From Gemmatimonadales bacterium (lineage in GTDB: Bacteria; Gemmatimonadota; Gemmatimonadetes; Gemmatimonadales; GWC2-71-9), in contig JACCSE010000094.1 of the NCBI GenBank assembly GCA_013813145.1, positions 1 to 6,645 of the forward strand: a DNA stretch of 6,645 bases, written 5' to 3'. Below the pieces are notes generated by a model, which saw nothing but the letters and a program-made list of their open reading frames with translations, was not told the origin of the DNA and searched no databases. Shown here piece after piece: positions 4,357 to 6,645 of this stretch. Positions within the stretch are counted from its first letter, which is position 1, and every line of letters starts with the position of its first letter. The translations under genes were made by a program, and so were the position numbers.

Positions 4357-6645
4357 CCGGTCCACTCCGGGGACATTTCCCGGGCCAGGACGTGCCACTC
4401 CTGGAGCGACTTCACCTCGCCCGCCCGGCTCCGGAGCGCGATAATCGCGTCGCACGCCGCCGCCGCGGCCGAAAGCGTGGTGGTGTAAGGCACCTGGTGT
4501 TGAAGCGCGGCGCGACGGATGGCGTAGTCGTCCTGCTGAGTCAGCTTTCCGAGCGGGGTGTTGATGAGGAGCTGAATCTGGCCGGACACCATCAGGTCGA
4601 TCGCGTTGGGCCGCCCCTCGTGCACCTTCAGCACCCGCTCGGTCGGGATCCCCCGTGCGCGCAGGTAGCGCGCGGTCCCGTCGGTGCCCATCACCTTGAA
4701 GCCCAGCCCGTGAAAGCGCCGGGCGATCGGCACGAGGTTGGCCTTGTCGTGATCGTTCACCGTGACGAAGACGGTTCCCGTGAGCGGCAGCGCGCCGTCC
4801 GCCGAGATCTGGGCCTTGGCGAACGCCATCCCGAACGAATCGGCGATCCCCATCACCTCGCCGGTGGAGCGCATTTCGGGCCCGAGCACCAGGTCCACTC
4901 CCTGGAGCTTGCTGAAGGGAAAGACCGCTTCCTTCACCGCCACGTAGGGCTGGGGTATGTCGTCCTGAAGTCCCAACTCGTCGAGGGTCTTCCCCACCAT
5001 GACCGCGGCCGCGAGGCTGGCGAGCGGCACACCGGTGGTCTTGGAGACGAAGGGCACGGTCCGCGATGCGCGTGGGTTCACCTCCAGGACGTAGACGATG
5101 CCGTCTTTGATGGCGTACTGGACGTTGAGCAGGCCGACCACCCCGAGCCGCTCGGCGAAGGCACGGGTGTGCCGGCGCATTTCTTCGACCTGCGTCTCGG
5201 TGATGAGATAGGGCGGGAGGACGCAAGCCGAGTCGCCCGAGTGGATGCCGGCGTCCTCGATGTGCTGCATCACGCCGCCGATGACGCAGCGGATACCGTC
5301 GGCGATCGCGTCGACGTCGGCCTCGAAAGCATCCTCGAGGAAGCTGTCGATCAGCACCGGATGCTCGGGCGCCACCCGCACGGCCCGCTCGAAGTAGCTC
5401 CGAAGCGAGGTGTCGTCGTAGACGATTTCCATCGCCCGGCCGCCGAGAACATAGGAGGGCCGCACCAGCGCCGGGTACCCCACCCGCGCGGCGACCGCGA
5501 CGGCCTCCTCCACCGAGTACGCCACGCCGCTCGGCGGCTGGGCCACCCCGAGTTTCCTGGTGAGGGCCTCGAAGCGTCCCCGGTCTTCGGCGGTGTCTAT
5601 CGCCTCGGGCGAGGTCCCCAGAATCCGCACCCCTTCCCGCTCGAGCGCGCGCGCCAGCCGGAGCGGCGTCTGCCCGCCGAGCTGTACGACCACGCCCAGG
5701 GGGCGTTCCACGTGCACGACCTCGAGCACGTCCTCGAGGGTGAGCGGCTCGAAGTAGAGCGCGTCCGAGGTATCGAAGTCGGTGGAGACGGTCTCCGGGT
5801 TGGAGTTCACCATGACGGTCCGATAGCCCAGGGCCCGGAATTTCATCGCGGCCCGAACGCAGCAGTAGTCGAACTCTACGCCCTGGCCGATACGGTTGGG
5901 CCCGCTGCCGAGGATCACCACGGTCCGGTCGCCGACAGCCTCAGCCTCGTTTTCCTCGTCGTACGAGGAGTAGAGGTACGGCGTGGCGGAAGGGAACTCC
6001 CCGGCGCAGGTGTCCACCGTCTTGTAGGCGGGGCGGATGCCGAGCCGGTGGCGGAGGGCGCGGATGTCGGCTTCGGCGGTACTCCAAAGGTCGGCGAGCT
6101 GCCGGTCGGAGAAACCCAGACGCTTCATGCGGAGCAGCAGTTGCTGCCCCGCTGCCCCGCTGCCCCCCTGCCCCTCTGTCCCCCTGCCCTGCTGCCACTC
6201 CACCTCAGCAGCCACCAGCTCCGCCATCTGGCCCAGGAACCATGCATCGATCCCGGTGCGCTCGGCGACGGCCTCGAGCGGAGCGCCGAGCTGGAGCGCG
6301 CGCTTGATCTGGAACACCCGCTCGGGCGTAGGCGTGCGCATCGCGGCCAGGGCGGACGCGAGCGAGTCGTCCTGCACCCGGTCGTCCGCGGGAGTGGGGC
6401 CGGTCACCCAGCCGGGCCGGTCGGTCTCCAGTCCTCGAAGTCCCTTCTGAAACGCCTCCTTGAACGTGCGCCCGATCGCCATCACCTCGCCGACCGACTT
6501 CATCTGGGTGGTGAGGGTCGGGTCGGCGCTGGGGAACTTTTCGAAGGCGAAGCGGGGAATCTTCACCACCACGTAGTCCAGCACCGGCTCAAAGGAGGCC
6601 GGCGTGGTGCGGGTGATGTCGTTGGGCAACTCGTCGAGTCGGTAT
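4353..6645 (-). CDS. carB: Carbamoyl-phosphate synthase large subunit, 5' end outside the window
   Basis: Makes carbamoyl phosphate from bicarbonate, two ATP and ammonia channelled from the CarA glutaminase, for pyrimidines and arginine. About 763 residues are visible; by comparison with the roughly 1070-residue E. coli protein, some 300 are missing at the N-terminus. The reading frame is open to 6645: the first codons give YRLDEL before PNDIT, matching the family, so the TTG at 6629 is not a start. Order: end of the first ATP-grasp domain (FEPVLDYVVVKIPRF, then MKSVGEVMAIGRT); the helical oligomerisation domain (about 100-205); the second ATP-grasp domain with GSGPNRIGQGVEFDY (about 246-260), NPETVSTDFDTSD, GGQTPL, RPSYVLGGRAMEIVYD (about 395-410), HSGDSAC and LEVNPRASRTVPFVSKTTG; and a C-terminal MGS-like allosteric domain (about the last 130 residues, with KVHEGRPNA and the IRRAAL helix). 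The oligomerisation domain contains a Gly/Gln-rich stretch encoded by an 8-base tandem repeat. The stop overlaps the murB start. Confidence 0.97.
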   Translation of the reverse strand, partial: YRLDELPNDITRTTPASFEPVLDYVVVKIPRFAFEKFPSADPTLTTQMKSVGEVMAIGRTFKEAFQKGLRGLETDRPGWVTGPTPADDRVQDDSLASALAAMRTPTPERVFQIKRALQLGAPLEAVAERTGIDAWFLGQMAELVAAEVEWQQGRGTEGQGGSGAAGQQLLLRMKRLGFSDRQLADLWSTAEADIRALRHRLGIRPAYKTVDTCAGEFPSATPYLYSSYDEENEAEAVGDRTVVILGSGPNRIGQGVEFDYCCVRAAMKFRALGYRTVMVNSNPETVSTDFDTSDALYFEPLTLEDVLEVVHVERPLGVVVQLGGQTPLRLARALEREGVRILGTSPEAIDTAEDRGRFEALTRKLGVAQPPSGVAYSVEEAVAVAARVGYPALVRPSYVLGGRAMEIVYDDTSLRSYFERAVRVAPEHPVLIDSFLEDAFEADVDAIADGIRCVIGGVMQHIEDAGIHSGDSACVLPPYLITETQVEEMRRHTRAFAERLGVVGLLNVQYAIKDGIVYVLEVNPRASRTVPFVSKTTGVPLASLAAAVMVGKTLDELGLQDDIPQPYVAVKEAVFPFSKLQGVDLVLGPEMRSTGEVMGIADSFGMAFAKAQISADGALPLTGTVFVTVNDHDKANLVPIARRFHGLGFKVMGTDGTARYLRARGIPTERVLKVHEGRPNAIDLMVSGQIQLLINTPLGKLTQQDDYAIRRAALQHQVPYTTTLSAAAAACDAIIALRSRAGEVKSLQEWHVLAREMSPEWTG
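4365..4368 (-). promoter_or_regulatory. Ribosome binding site of murB inside the carB 3' end
   Basis: The minus strand reads GGAG, eight bases before the GTG at 4356, within the last codons of carB. Together with the 4-base stop/start overlap it suggests translational coupling of murB to carB and supports the GTG start. Confidence 0.65.
6144..6196. repeat. Octanucleotide tandem repeat CTGCCCCN inside carB, six units plus a partial
   Basis: On the plus strand, CTG recurs exactly every eight bases at 6144, 6152, 6160, 6168, 6176, 6184 and 6192. Units are CTGCCCCG, CTGCCCCG, CTGCCCCC, CTGCCCCT, CTGTCCCC, CTGCCCTG, then CTGCC. Read on the coding strand it gives a Gly/Gln-rich run (WQQGRGTEGQGGSGAAGQQ) at about residues 150-168 of the visible CarB part. 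Since 8 is not a multiple of 3, each unit is read in a different frame, which shows that DNA repetition, not protein selection, made the pattern. The segment from ELV to the GF of the next helix is about 7 residues longer than in E. coli CarB. Confidence 0.88.

Noticed and set aside
4357..5226. Upstream extension of the murB frame into carB, giving a possible 609-residue protein
   Set aside because: The extra 290 residues are an Arg-rich shadow of CarB; the GTG at 4356 with GGAG eight bases before it fits the MurB family length.
6627..6629. TTG codon as a possible start of a shortened carB
   Set aside because: The frame upstream to 6645 still matches CarB (YRLDEL), so the gene simply continues outside the window.

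Overview
This is a GC-rich bacterial stretch in which every supportable gene lies on the minus strand, so transcription runs from high to low coordinates. In that order it reads: carB (3' three quarters, cut at 6645), murB, a 129-base gap filled by two small repeat elements, wbpD-like acetyltransferase, wbpE-like aminotransferase, wbpA-like UDP-GlcNAc dehydrogenase, and the first 36 codons of a second UDP-sugar dehydrogenase (ugd type, cut at position 1). The strong GC bias, GTG start, weakly spaced ribosome sites and short dispersed repeats would fit a Gemmatimonadota-like soil or sediment bacterium. That placement is only an impression; nothing in the window proves a phylum.

Region by region: 4353-6645 is the carbamoyl-phosphate synthase large subunit, carrying a degenerate 8-base tandem repeat (6144-6196) inside its reading frame. 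3397-4356 is MurB, starting inside the carB stop codon (GTGA overlap). 3268-3396 holds an 83-base inverted-repeat element of the 'TGTCATCCCGAGCGGAGCGAGGGATC' kind next to a four-copy GTCTCAG heptamer array. 2677-3267, 1433-2548 and 112-1398 are three enzymes of UDP-2,3-diacetamido-2,3-dideoxyglucuronic acid synthesis. 1-110 is the N-terminal NAD-binding loop of a UDP-glucose 6-dehydrogenase family protein.

The genes form two blocks. carB-murB is a housekeeping pair (pyrimidine/arginine precursor and peptidoglycan precursor) and looks translationally coupled. wbpD-wbpE-wbpA-ugd is a nucleotide-sugar block that would make acetylated amino-uronic acids for surface polysaccharide (O-antigen, capsule or exopolysaccharide). 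WbpA oxidises UDP-GlcNAc at C6, a 3-dehydrogenase not seen here (WbpB/WlbA type) would make the 3-keto sugar, WbpE aminates it and WbpD acetylates it. MurB and WbpA both draw on the UDP-GlcNAc pool. The repeat-filled gap is the natural boundary between the blocks.

No undescribed multi-gene system, phage, transposase, RNA gene or CRISPR array is visible. The unusual content is in the repeats, the cysteine cluster at the end of the acetyltransferase, and the gene arrangement.
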